In this document: positions 16,489-23,845 of the stretch, in pieces
Position numbering within the stretch: the stretch's first letter is position 1
Layout of the letters: every line of letters begins with the position of its first letter
NCBI GenBank assembly: GCA_029238125.1
Contig: JAQWGQ010000025.1
Coordinates: 1-47,007, forward strand
Direction of reading: 5' to 3'
DNA from: Flavobacteriaceae bacterium
GTDB taxonomy: Bacteria; Bacteroidota; Bacteroidia; Flavobacteriales; Flavobacteriaceae
Length of the DNA stretch: 47,007 nt
Notes under the pieces: model-generated
Seen by the model: only the letters and a program-made list of their open reading frames with translations
Databases searched by the model: none
Told to the model about the DNA's origin: nothing
Translations under genes and position numbers: made by a program

Positions 16489-17301
16489 TTAATCTATATA
16501 TGTGAAAATTACTGAGGAAACTGATTGTTCTGATTCCTCTATATCGACTGCTGTTATGGTTGCAGATGTTGGGTAATTTTCATCATCATATGAAAAATTA
16601 ACATTTAAGCTTACAAGCGGTTCACCTTCTTCATTTTTATAAATAATCTGTGAAAGATTATTTATAGGAAATAAGTCTTTAACTTTTACAATTTCAGGGG
16701 ATTGAGAAGACCCAAAATTCAATTCAATATTATCCAAAACATCAATAATTCCTCCCGCCTTAAAAGTATGATAAAACGGGTTGTGTGCGTCATCATAAGA
16801 TAACTCAGCAGTATATATTTTAATATCATATACAGGTGATGGATATTCATCAGGGTCAACACCAACAGGTGTATTATCATTATCGCAGTACTCAATACAT
16901 TCTTCTACTAGAAATTCAATTTTCTTGGGATTATTATTATCATCGTATTCAACAACTTCCCCGGTATCAAAAGCATCATATGGAGATTCATAAAGTTCTT
17001 CCATATTCAAGTTATCACCATCGCTAGTAATTCTAGTCAGTTTGTTATCGTTATCATAGACAAATACATTGGTTTCACTCCCGTCTGAAATTGTATTTAA
17101 TTTTCCATCATTAGTGTAATACATTGTAACTGTTGTATTATCAGATGAATCTTCAGCATCGGAGACTGAAATAGATTCCATCAATTTAACAGCTACATCT
17201 CCATTGACTTCTTCAAAATCATCAGAAACACTTTCTTCATTACAAGAAGTTAAGATAGAAATTGTAGATACAATCAAAAAAAATTTATTGTGCTTTTTCA
17301 T
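16489..17301 (-). CDS. Acidic surface lipoprotein, island cargo
   Basis: The 270-residue product carries a lipoprotein signal peptide with lipobox L-T-S-C20, followed directly by N-E-E-S and more acidic residues. In Bacteroidota, acidic residues after the lipid-modified Cys favour export to the cell surface. The body is strongly acidic and contains Y-D-N-D-N-K-L-T-R-I and V-E-Y-D-D-N-N-N-P-K-K-I, short YD-type repeats like those in uncharacterised Bacteroidota lipoproteins (DUF4595-like). No catalytic motif is seen. It faces the right end of the island and is A+T-rich like the rest of it. A role in adhesion, competition or phage-receptor masking would be speculative. Confidence 0.75.
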   Translation of the reverse strand: MKKHNKFFLIVSTISILTSCNEESVSDDFEEVNGDVAVKLMESISVSDAEDSSDNTTVTMYYTNDGKLNTISDGSETNVFVYDNDNKLTRITSDGDNLNMEELYESPYDAFDTGEVVEYDDNNNPKKIEFLVEECIEYCDNDNTPVGVDPDEYPSPVYDIKIYTAELSYDDAHNPFYHTFKAGGIIDVLDNIELNFGSSQSPEIVKVKDLFPINNLSQIIYKNEEGEPLVSLNVNFSYDDENYPTSATITAVDIEESEQSVSSVIFTYID

Positions 17302-17444
17302 GTTTGTTAGTATTTATTCAAAAATAATAAAACATAGTGGATATTCAAATAAAGGTCATTTTAAGACTTTGTAAATTATTATTTGTTAATAAATTAGATT
17401 AGAAGTAGTTGCAAAATGTATTGATTTATAGGTTTTAAGATTAA

Positions 17445-17461
17445 TTACAAATCGTTAACAT
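17445..17461 (+). repeat. 17-bp direct repeat, right copy (putative arm site)
   Basis: TTACAAATCGTTAACAT differs from 12767-12783 at one base. It lies in the 245-base non-coding right end of the island (17302-17546), which otherwise holds only A+T-rich sequence and the right attachment site. Confidence 0.6.
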
Positions 17462-17509
17462 TAGTTTAGTAAAATGTATCTTCCCTTCGAAGAATTATAG
17501 ATTTTCACT

Positions 17510-17527
17510 TATTGTATAGGGAAGTAA
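17510..17527 (+). repeat. Right attachment site (attR)
   Basis: TATTGTATAGGGAAGTAA matches the mnmE end at 15 of 18 positions. Read in the mnmE frame it encodes Tyr-Cys-Ile-Gly-Lys-stop; two of the three differences are synonymous and the third is Phe to Tyr. The preceding in-frame codons give only Ile-Phe-Thr after a TAG, so it is a short module and not a longer mnmE remnant. Confidence 0.7.
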
Positions 17528-17546
17528 ATTCCTTAGTTCGGTACCA

Positions 17547-18254
17547 CTATTCCAATTTAACCACGCGCTTGGTCACCCAATTTTTAGAATCGGTTCGATA
17601 CAGTTGAAGAAGATAAACCCCATTTTTGAAAGTACTTAAATCAACACTGGAATCCTCTGATTCCATCAACTGTTTTCCAGTAAGATCATAAACACGTATT
17701 TGCGAAATAATTTCTTGGTTTGCGTGAACGAGCCCTGATGTCGGATTGGGATATCCAAAAACATCTATGGTATCTTTAAACTCAGCACTTAAATTGGGGT
17801 CAGTAGAGCGGGTGTACGTAAAGCCGCCACCATTTGTTTTTCCATGTTGCCAGAAAGTAAACATAATGTCAATATGAATATCATCTGATTCTGTTGTTGT
17901 GCCTTTTGTGATTTTTAAAACTAAATTGATGTCTTCCGGAGGGCTATTATTGTCAGTATCTCCATCAAAGTCTCTAAAATTATTGAACTGTAAATTGGAA
18001 TCAGAACTGCTGCCAACTGCCCAATATGTGCCTAATGGGCTTGATCCTCTGGAATACGAACTTTCTTGAGAATAATTAATCAAAGCACCTCCGCTGTTTG
18101 AACGTGTCAACCAAACATCAGCTGTGATTCGATCTTGGTGTTGTTCTTGCGTAAAATCCGCATTATTGGCTTTTGAAAAGGTAATCGTTTCGCCATCCCA
18201 AATTGTTTGCGAAAAAGAAAGTATAGGTGCGATTAAGAGTAAAATATATTTCAT
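17547..18254 (-). CDS. T9SS-sorted secreted protein
   Basis: The 235-residue protein has a signal peptide (M-K-Y-I-L-L-L-I-A-P-I-L-S-F-S-Q) and a mature region of about 140 residues rich in Ser, Asn and Asp. The C-terminal type A sorting domain reads G-Y-P-N-P-T-S-G, then V-Y-D-L-T-G-K-Q-L, then N-G-V-Y-L-L-Q-L and a K-R-V-V-K-L-E end. It would be exported by Sec and then the type IX system. The mature domain matches nothing I recognise. It is the first gene outside the island's right repeat, and its codon use looks like the chromosome. A W-x-x-G/F-T-Y-T-R segment near residue 140 may be part of a beta-sandwich. Confidence 0.85.
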   Translation of the reverse strand: MKYILLLIAPILSFSQTIWDGETITFSKANNADFTQEQHQDRITADVWLTRSNSGGALINYSQESSYSRGSSPLGTYWAVGSSSDSNLQFNNFRDFDGDTDNNSPPEDINLVLKITKGTTTESDDIHIDIMFTFWQHGKTNGGGFTYTRSTDPNLSAEFKDTIDVFGYPNPTSGLVHANQEIISQIRVYDLTGKQLMESEDSSVDLSTFKNGVYLLQLYRTDSKNWVTKRVVKLE

Positions 18255-18345
18255 TTTTAATAATATTTTTTCTTTTAAAGATATGATTCTACAATGAATT
18301 TCCCCATTACATCAGCAATAAAGACTTATTTTTGAAAAAAAAATA

Positions 18346-19086
18346 ATGCGTTTTTATCTGTTCGCAACAGTTATTATTTCAAGCTTGGGATATTCACAAA
18401 CGATTCTGAATTCTGAGTCCTTACTAAATCATTCTGCAGATAAACTAACAACCCAGCTCAATCTCTCTTCTGATTGGGAGTCTGGAAATGAAAATACCTT
18501 TGCCACCTTCAACCAAATTCTTGTCGGAACAAAGAAAGGGAAACAACTTTGGCGTTTGATTATCGGACACGATTATGAGGATGATGAAGGTGAGATTGTA
18601 GCCAACGACTGGAGTGGACAACTTCGACTCAATCACTATGTCAACGGCAAAAATTCAATTTATGGCTTTGTACAGTCGCAAAATATCCGAGTCCTACAAA
18701 TGAATCATCGCTATCTTTTTGGGGGTGGATATCGCCATTCGCTATATGCTAACGAAAGTCATTATTTTGATCTGGCAGCAGGCCTGTTTTATGAAGACGA
18801 AGAATATCCTGAACTCCAAACCGATAAGCTCCGTTTTAATATCAATGGTTTTGTCCGTTTGAAAGTTTTTGAAAACTTGTTTTTCAACTGCGTTGCCTAT
18901 TTCCAAATCAACACTGAAGATACTAGTGATATTCGTTTATTTGTTGAGCCCAAAATCAATTTTGAACAAGAGAAGTTTGCCTTGTCAATTGTCGCAAAAA
19001 ATCGCTACAATTCAATCCCCTATCTGCTCAACAAAAAGAACGATCTTTTCTCCCAGTTGGTACTAACCATCAATCTTTTTGATTAA
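18346..19086 (+). CDS. DUF481-like outer-membrane beta-barrel protein
   Basis: The 246-residue product has a signal peptide (M-R-F-Y-L-F-A-T-V-I-I-S-S-L-G-Y-S-Q) followed by alternating hydrophobic strands across its full length and an aromatic C-terminus (L-T-I-N-L-F-D), as in a small 10-12-stranded barrel. The G-N-E-N-T-F-A-T-F-N and G-G-G-Y-R-H-S-L segments fit the DUF481 (YdiY-like) family. A possible -7 box TATTTTTG lies at 18327-18334. The next gene, a small lipoprotein, starts eight bases after its stop and is probably co-transcribed. Function is unknown. Confidence 0.65.
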   Translation: MRFYLFATVIISSLGYSQTILNSESLLNHSADKLTTQLNLSSDWESGNENTFATFNQILVGTKKGKQLWRLIIGHDYEDDEGEIVANDWSGQLRLNHYVNGKNSIYGFVQSQNIRVLQMNHRYLFGGGYRHSLYANESHYFDLAAGLFYEDEEYPELQTDKLRFNINGFVRLKVFENLFFNCVAYFQINTEDTSDIRLFVEPKINFEQEKFALSIVAKNRYNSIPYLLNKKNDLFSQLVLTINLFD

Positions 19087-19094
19087 AGCCAACT

Positions 19095-19334
19095 ATGAAA
19101 AAGTGGATATTTCTTCTCATTATACCCTTTGTTTTTGCTTGTAATGCAGATGAAAATTGTGGGAAGGTTATCGATAAAGTAGTTAAAGAAAATCGATATC
19201 TGTTGGTCATCCGTTTTGATGACGGTGCGAGTACAAGCCAAAGCGAATTTAGTGGCGAACTTGTTAGCGATATCGAAGTCAGTGAGGATATGTTCTCAAA
19301 ACTCACCGAGGGTGAGAACTATTGTGTAGAATAG
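19095..19334 (+). CDS. Small lipoprotein
   Basis: The 79-residue product begins M-K-K-W-I-F-L-L-I-I-P-F-V-F-A-C16, a lipoprotein signal peptide. It is followed by a short mature domain with Cys22 and a Cys near the C-terminus that could form a disulfide. The remainder (V-I-R-F-D-D-G-A-S-T-S-Q and further) looks like a small beta-fold. It follows the DUF481-like gene by eight bases. Its TAG at 19332-19334 is immediately adjacent to the stop of the convergent HMA-domain gene, with no base between them. Family unknown. Confidence 0.7.
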   Translation: MKKWIFLLIIPFVFACNADENCGKVIDKVVKENRYLLVIRFDDGASTSQSEFSGELVSDIEVSEDMFSKLTEGENYCVE

Positions 19335-19715
19335 CTAGTGCTTGGTCATCTGTCCTGGCTTTGGCTCCTTCCCTTTTCGGACATATTGACAACAAGCTGG
19401 TAGTTGATCGTATATTTCTACCAATGCTTTATGGTGCTCGGTGTCATGTCCTGAATCTGCAATCTGCTTTTCAATCGCATCCAGGTTGGTTTTTAAAGCG
19501 TTGTACACCAAACGAAGCTGACCTGAGGGAATATCCCAAGAGGCATATTTTACTCCTTTTACAGTAATCGCTGCTTTCTCGATTCGGTCTTTACACATTC
19601 CACAATTTCCAAGAACTTCAAGACTAGCTTTTTCGTTCTTTGTAGGTTTATCTTGTGCGTAAGAAAACAAAGGAAATACAAGAAGACAAAAAATAAGAAA
19701 CGGTTTCATAATCAT
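19335..19715 (-). CDS. Secreted heavy-metal-associated (HMA-like) domain protein
   Basis: The 126-residue product has a signal peptide (F-L-I-F-C-L-L-V-F-P-L-F-S-Y-A-Q) and then an HMA fold of about 70 residues with the metal-binding C38-G-M-C41 in E-V-L-G-N-C-G-M-C-K-D-R-I-E-K-A-A. The tail adds G-H-D-T-E-H-H-K and Cys-Cys near 108-109, which could enlarge a Cu(I)- or Zn-type site. It starts six bases after the TonB receptor stop on the same strand, so it probably delivers or senses the same metal in the periplasm. ATG 19715 and ATG 19709 are both possible starts. Confidence 0.85.
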   Translation of the reverse strand: MIMKPFLIFCLLVFPLFSYAQDKPTKNEKASLEVLGNCGMCKDRIEKAAITVKGVKYASWDIPSGQLRLVYNALKTNLDAIEKQIADSGHDTEHHKALVEIYDQLPACCQYVRKGKEPKPGQMTKH

Positions 19716-19721
19716 TCAAAT

Positions 19722-21923
19722 TTACATATTATAACGAAGACCTACATACATCATCCGTCCAAAAACTGGTGCGTAAACCAAACTGCTGTCAAAGTTGGGG
19801 GAAAACGGCTGGTCAGCCGAAAGTATGGGGTGTGCTTGTCGTTCGTTATTTAGGTTTTCAGCACCCATATAGATTTCAAAATTTGTTTTTGGGATATAAG
19901 TAAGCTGTGCATTGATCAACCCAAAAGCATCACTCTCAAACCCATTTGGATTCACAACAGTTGGCGGGACTCGTTGAGACCCCGTATGCTGATAAGTCGC
20001 ATCTATACGCCATTTGTTACTGATATACCCTAAATTCATAAAGTAGCGTTGTTTTGGTTGTAAGGGTTTTTGTATTCGTCCAGATGAGTAGTCAACTTGA
20101 ACATCGTAGTATTTAAAAGCAAAACGAGCATCTAAAATTCGAAATAAGCGTGTATCAAGCCCCAATTGCAAACTATTTGCATAGCTTTCACCAGACAAAT
20201 TATAAAACGAAATCTGTCCCAGAGTTTCCCAATCCACCACAACTTGATTGACAAATTCTGTTCGATACAGATCTGCATTTATGTTTATGGGAACGGAACC
20301 TATTTGAAATCCCTTTAAATAGCTTACTCCATAGTTCCACGCATGCTCTGGGGCTAACCCAAAATCATAACTTTGAAAATTTGGCGTTTGTATTGTTCTT
20401 CCAGAGCCGAACAATTTTTGATTTTCAGCAAAAGCTGCAGCTACTCGACGCCCACTTCCTGCAGAAAACCGCAAACTGGACGTGTCTGAAAATGCATAGC
20501 GAAGATGAGCACGAGGGGTTATGAAACTCCCGATTTTATTATGGTGATCAAAACGCAATCCCAACACCATATTGAATCGCTCCAAGCTATCATAACTGTA
20601 TTCGAAAAATGCGCCAACTGAATTATCAATTCGGTGCGTTTTGATCTGAATCAGCTCATCATAGGCATCGTAAGCAAACTGTATGCCTGTTTTAAACTTG
20701 TGAAGGGTGTTTCCGAGAATGGAATTAAAGAGAAGATTGGCAAATCCACTTTTATGGCGAATATCATATGTACGCAAGCCGAAATACGACTCTTGGCTGT
20801 GATCACTATACGCCAGTTGTACTCCAAAACTTTGATAAGGTAAATCAGGAAAAACATAGCCGATTTTTAAGGACGATTCATATCGATTTGTTACGATTTC
20901 ACTTCCCCAAACTGATGTAGTGTTTTTATGAGATCTGGGATCGAAGTCAGTTTGACCAAAGATTTTGTCATCTTGTAAGAATCGAATATTTAAAAACGAC
21001 ACCAATCCCTTTTCCGGATTCAAATATTGAAATCGGCTGAGTATATTGACTTGTTCTGACAGGGGCATGTCTAAAAATCCATCTTTATTTTTGTCAATTT
21101 TTTCTGAACGCTCATTGTAATGCACAAACAGATTAGCTGACAGTTTTGGGGATAGAGAAGACTTGGTATGAAAATTCAATTCGTTTCTACCTTCTAAAGA
21201 ACGAAACAGATTGAGAAACACTCTTTCACTTGTCAATGGTTTTTTCAGCTCTGCATTGATTTGCCCGGTCATGCTTTCATAGCCGTTGATCACACTTCCA
21301 GCCCCTTTGGTAATCTGGAGACTCTCAATCCATGTGCCTGGAGTAAAACTCAAACCATAAACTTGAGAAGCTCCTCTAATTATGGGGATATTTTCCTCAG
21401 TAAATAACAAATATGGGCTGGGCAAACCCATCATTTGGACTTGCTTTACACCCGTAAGTGCATTGTCAAAATTGACATCAATCGCAGGATTGGTTTCAAA
21501 ACTTTCGGAGAGGTTACAACAAGCCGCCTTAAGAAGCTCCTCGCTACTGACATTTAATACATTTTGTGTGGTAAGGAATGACAACTGACTTGATTTTTTT
21601 CGCTGCGAAACAACGACCTCGTCGAGATCTTCGCTCTCTTTACTTTGTAAGATATGGGTGATTCGTTGAGCTCCACGAACAGTCAAGGTGTCAGTGATAT
21701 ATCCAACATATGAAATGATCAATTGGTCAGAACCCGGACCACTTTGTAGTGAAAATTTGCCATCGATATCCGTTACCGTTCCTTTATCCGTCAAAAGCCA
21801 ATACACATTTGCGCCAGGAAGTGGGTTGTCTGGGTTATCACCATAAACCGTACCAGACACAAGGTCTTGTGCGCTGACAAAGCAAAAACTAAAAAGGATG
21901 AAATAGATATTTTTGCACATCAT
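19722..21923 (-). CDS. TonB-dependent receptor, probably metal-related
   Basis: The open frame reaches 21998, but the signal peptide M-M-C-K-N-I-Y-F-I-L-F-S-F-C-F-V-S-A-Q starts at 21923 (733 residues), clear of the divergent gene. Order: a CarboxypepD-regulatory-like beta-sandwich (about 20-105, G-T-V-Y-G-D-N-P-D-N-P-L-P-G-A), a plug domain (about 110-230, with R-G-A-S-Q-V-Y-G and I-T-K-G-A-G-S-V), then a 22-strand barrel to a C-terminal aromatic region. The plug contains K-A-A-C-C-N-L-S-E-S-F-E-T-N-P, whose Cys-Cys pair is suggestive with the HMA gene immediately downstream. It would import a metal complex using the TonB-ExbBD proton-motive system; the metal is inferred from context only. 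Confidence 0.92.
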   Translation of the reverse strand: MMCKNIYFILFSFCFVSAQDLVSGTVYGDNPDNPLPGANVYWLLTDKGTVTDIDGKFSLQSGPGSDQLIISYVGYITDTLTVRGAQRITHILQSKESEDLDEVVVSQRKKSSQLSFLTTQNVLNVSSEELLKAACCNLSESFETNPAIDVNFDNALTGVKQVQMMGLPSPYLLFTEENIPIIRGASQVYGLSFTPGTWIESLQITKGAGSVINGYESMTGQINAELKKPLTSERVFLNLFRSLEGRNELNFHTKSSLSPKLSANLFVHYNERSEKIDKNKDGFLDMPLSEQVNILSRFQYLNPEKGLVSFLNIRFLQDDKIFGQTDFDPRSHKNTTSVWGSEIVTNRYESSLKIGYVFPDLPYQSFGVQLAYSDHSQESYFGLRTYDIRHKSGFANLLFNSILGNTLHKFKTGIQFAYDAYDELIQIKTHRIDNSVGAFFEYSYDSLERFNMVLGLRFDHHNKIGSFITPRAHLRYAFSDTSSLRFSAGSGRRVAAAFAENQKLFGSGRTIQTPNFQSYDFGLAPEHAWNYGVSYLKGFQIGSVPININADLYRTEFVNQVVVDWETLGQISFYNLSGESYANSLQLGLDTRLFRILDARFAFKYYDVQVDYSSGRIQKPLQPKQRYFMNLGYISNKWRIDATYQHTGSQRVPPTVVNPNGFESDAFGLINAQLTYIPKTNFEIYMGAENLNNERQAHPILSADQPFSPNFDSSLVYAPVFGRMMYVGLRYNM

Positions 21924-21997
21924 TATAATAAGTAGGAATCGCAAGATAATACAATAAACTAGAGATTTTAAAAAAATTCTAACTTCGCTAACTAACA

Positions 21998-23842
21998 ATG
22001 AGCAAGAATACTAAAAAAAATCAACAAACACCCATTGATTTGGTTGCTGACTTTTACAGTCAGGAAAAACTTGACTTGGACCAAATTGTGCGGGCTAAGA
22101 AAGCCAGTATCCAGTCTGTTGAAAACTATAGTCTTGCACCCTATTCAGGGAATTTTGGGTTTGATCAGCGAAAGCACTTGCTCAATAGAACCATGGTTGG
22201 CTTGTGTAAAAGACATCTCGATGACTTGGAAAACCTCAACTTACAAAGTGCTCTTGACCTGATTTTGACATCAGAACTTTTTGATGAGCCAATCAACAAT
22301 TATTATCATCAATTGACCGCATCGGACTATGAAGAACTCTACAATAACGAAGATGCTCCAGCTGGTGAACCCTTTATCAATCGGTCATATACCAACAACA
22401 AATCAGGAGAGTTGGAGCAGTTTGGACACGAGCGCTACACTGCAATCGTTTCATGGGTCAATCAACGCATTTATAAGCAAAACACATCCATACATTGGAA
22501 GCTCTTTATTTTTCTTCATAATCTGGTACCCACTCGTTGTTTTGATTTGGGACACAAGGCCGCTTTTGTGTATATCAAACTTTTGTTTGAGGCCTGTTTT
22601 GGAAGCTATAAGGAGTTTATCTACAAGGTTACCTTGGATCCTTCTATGCTTGATTTTCTAAATCTAGCTTTAAGTCAAAAAGAAACTCCAGATGAAAACT
22701 ATGCGCGGGAAGTGCAAGAGTTGTTTACCGTTGGCAAAAGACCCTTTGCGCAATTCACGGAAAAAGATGTTCGTGAAATCGCCAGAGCACTCGTAGGTTG
22801 GACATATGATTATGAAAAACTGGTTTTTAGTGAAGGAACCCAATCACATGTTATTTTCGAAGACGATAACCATGATATTGGAGACAAAGCGTTTTCGTCT
22901 TTTTACAAAAATCAAACCATTAAAGGAAAATCTGGAGCTGATGGACAACAAGAGTTGCAAGAGGTCGTCGATATGCTGTTCCGTACAGAAGAGTCTGGGA
23001 TTTATTTATGCCGAAGACTCTATCAATTTTTTGTTTACCCTGTTCTCACTCCTGAAATTGAATCTCAAATCATAACTCCACTAGCACAAGTATTTAGAGA
23101 CAATGACCACTCCCTTATTGCCGTATTACGCGTACTCCTTGGGAGTGAGCACTTCTTCGACGCCGCTATTCCAAACAGCATCATCAAGCCCCCAATAGAT
23201 TATAATATGGGTATGCTAAAAGAACTCATGATCACAGAAGGTCATCGTGTGTACTGGGACGGCGAAGAACTACATCGTGAACAGTTTACCCCAAATCACC
23301 CTGCATTTCTAGATGTTGAAATCGATCAAACAACACTGTCATACAATCTCTTTGGACAAAGCTTGCATTGGAGTGGCTACAATCAAGGTATGCAACTGTT
23401 TACACCACCAAATGTTTCGGGTTGGCCAGCATTTTATCAAGAACCTGTATATGATATGTTTTGGATCAACTCCTCAACGATTAAGTCCAGAAAACAAGCT
23501 GCTCATTGGTTTAGATGGGGGGTTTGGCTGTACAATTTCGAAGATCAAGGGGTAAACTTGATGTATAACTTACACAACTATTTGAGCACCTATCGAAATC
23601 CTGCCAATTTTGAAGATTTTTTTAATGAATTCATCGAACGCTTATGTGGTGCTCCAGTCGGTAGTTCCACATACATAATGCTTAAAAAAGAGCTGCTTGG
23701 CAATATAAACGAAATGCATTGGGAAGAATATATCAATGATTTTTTGAGTGATCCGACCAAAGAAATTTTGAACGCGGTTCAATGGCGGTTTGACAATGTA
23801 TTATTTAAGTTTTTTGAATTTTCTGCATATCATATTCACTAA
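21998..23842 (+). CDS. DUF1800 family protein
   Basis: The 614-residue product fits the DUF1800 family: H-L-L-N-R-T-M-V-G near the start, the mid-region N-Y-A-R-E-V-Q-E-L-F-T-V-G, V-R-E-I-A-R-A-L-V-G-W-T, and the C-terminal P-P-N-V-S-G-W-P-A-F. No signal peptide is obvious at the N-terminus, which begins with Lys and Asn residues. DUF1800 genes are nearly always followed by a DUF1501 gene, as here three bases later. The family's biochemical role is unestablished; in Bacteroidota the pair is often linked to exported or surface proteins. The start at 21998 lies 75 bases from the divergent TonB receptor start. Confidence 0.9.
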   Translation: MSKNTKKNQQTPIDLVADFYSQEKLDLDQIVRAKKASIQSVENYSLAPYSGNFGFDQRKHLLNRTMVGLCKRHLDDLENLNLQSALDLILTSELFDEPINNYYHQLTASDYEELYNNEDAPAGEPFINRSYTNNKSGELEQFGHERYTAIVSWVNQRIYKQNTSIHWKLFIFLHNLVPTRCFDLGHKAAFVYIKLLFEACFGSYKEFIYKVTLDPSMLDFLNLALSQKETPDENYAREVQELFTVGKRPFAQFTEKDVREIARALVGWTYDYEKLVFSEGTQSHVIFEDDNHDIGDKAFSSFYKNQTIKGKSGADGQQELQEVVDMLFRTEESGIYLCRRLYQFFVYPVLTPEIESQIITPLAQVFRDNDHSLIAVLRVLLGSEHFFDAAIPNSIIKPPIDYNMGMLKELMITEGHRVYWDGEELHREQFTPNHPAFLDVEIDQTTLSYNLFGQSLHWSGYNQGMQLFTPPNVSGWPAFYQEPVYDMFWINSSTIKSRKQAAHWFRWGVWLYNFEDQGVNLMYNLHNYLSTYRNPANFEDFFNEFIERLCGAPVGSSTYIMLKKELLGNINEMHWEEYINDFLSDPTKEILNAVQWRFDNVLFKFFEFSAYHIH

Positions 23843-23845
23843 CTC

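Larger units (their letters stand above)
12621..17527. mobile_element. Genomic island integrated at the 3' end of mnmE
   Basis: The segment runs from the last 18 bases of mnmE to an imperfect copy of them (15 of 18 identical) at 17510-17527. It is visibly richer in A+T than the flanks, in both genes and spacers. Its genes are an integrase next to the left end, an excisionase-like HTH protein, a HUH Rep-like protein overlapping an RHH-like protein, a T9SS-sorted secreted protein and a lipoprotein. Salmonella SGI1 uses the same target (last 18 bases of thdF/mnmE). At about 4.9 kb with no visible conjugation genes, it would be a small integrative element needing a helper to transfer. Confidence 0.82.

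Noticed and set aside
12621-17527. tRNA gene as the island's target
   Set aside because: I looked for a tRNA near both ends and found none; the repeated core is the mnmE 3' end.
17498-17527. A longer duplicated mnmE 3' remnant at the right end
   Set aside because: The mnmE frame closes at TAG 17498-17500 after only eight codons, and the residues before Tyr do not align without a gap. Only the 18-bp core is shared.
19322-19567. Plus-strand ORF of 81 codons over the HMA gene
   Set aside because: It is antisense to a gene with signal peptide and CxxC motif and has no recognisable features of its own.
21924-21998. N-terminal extension of the TonB receptor
   Set aside because: It would start at the ATG position of the divergent DUF1800 gene and put a non-signal segment in front of a complete signal peptide.
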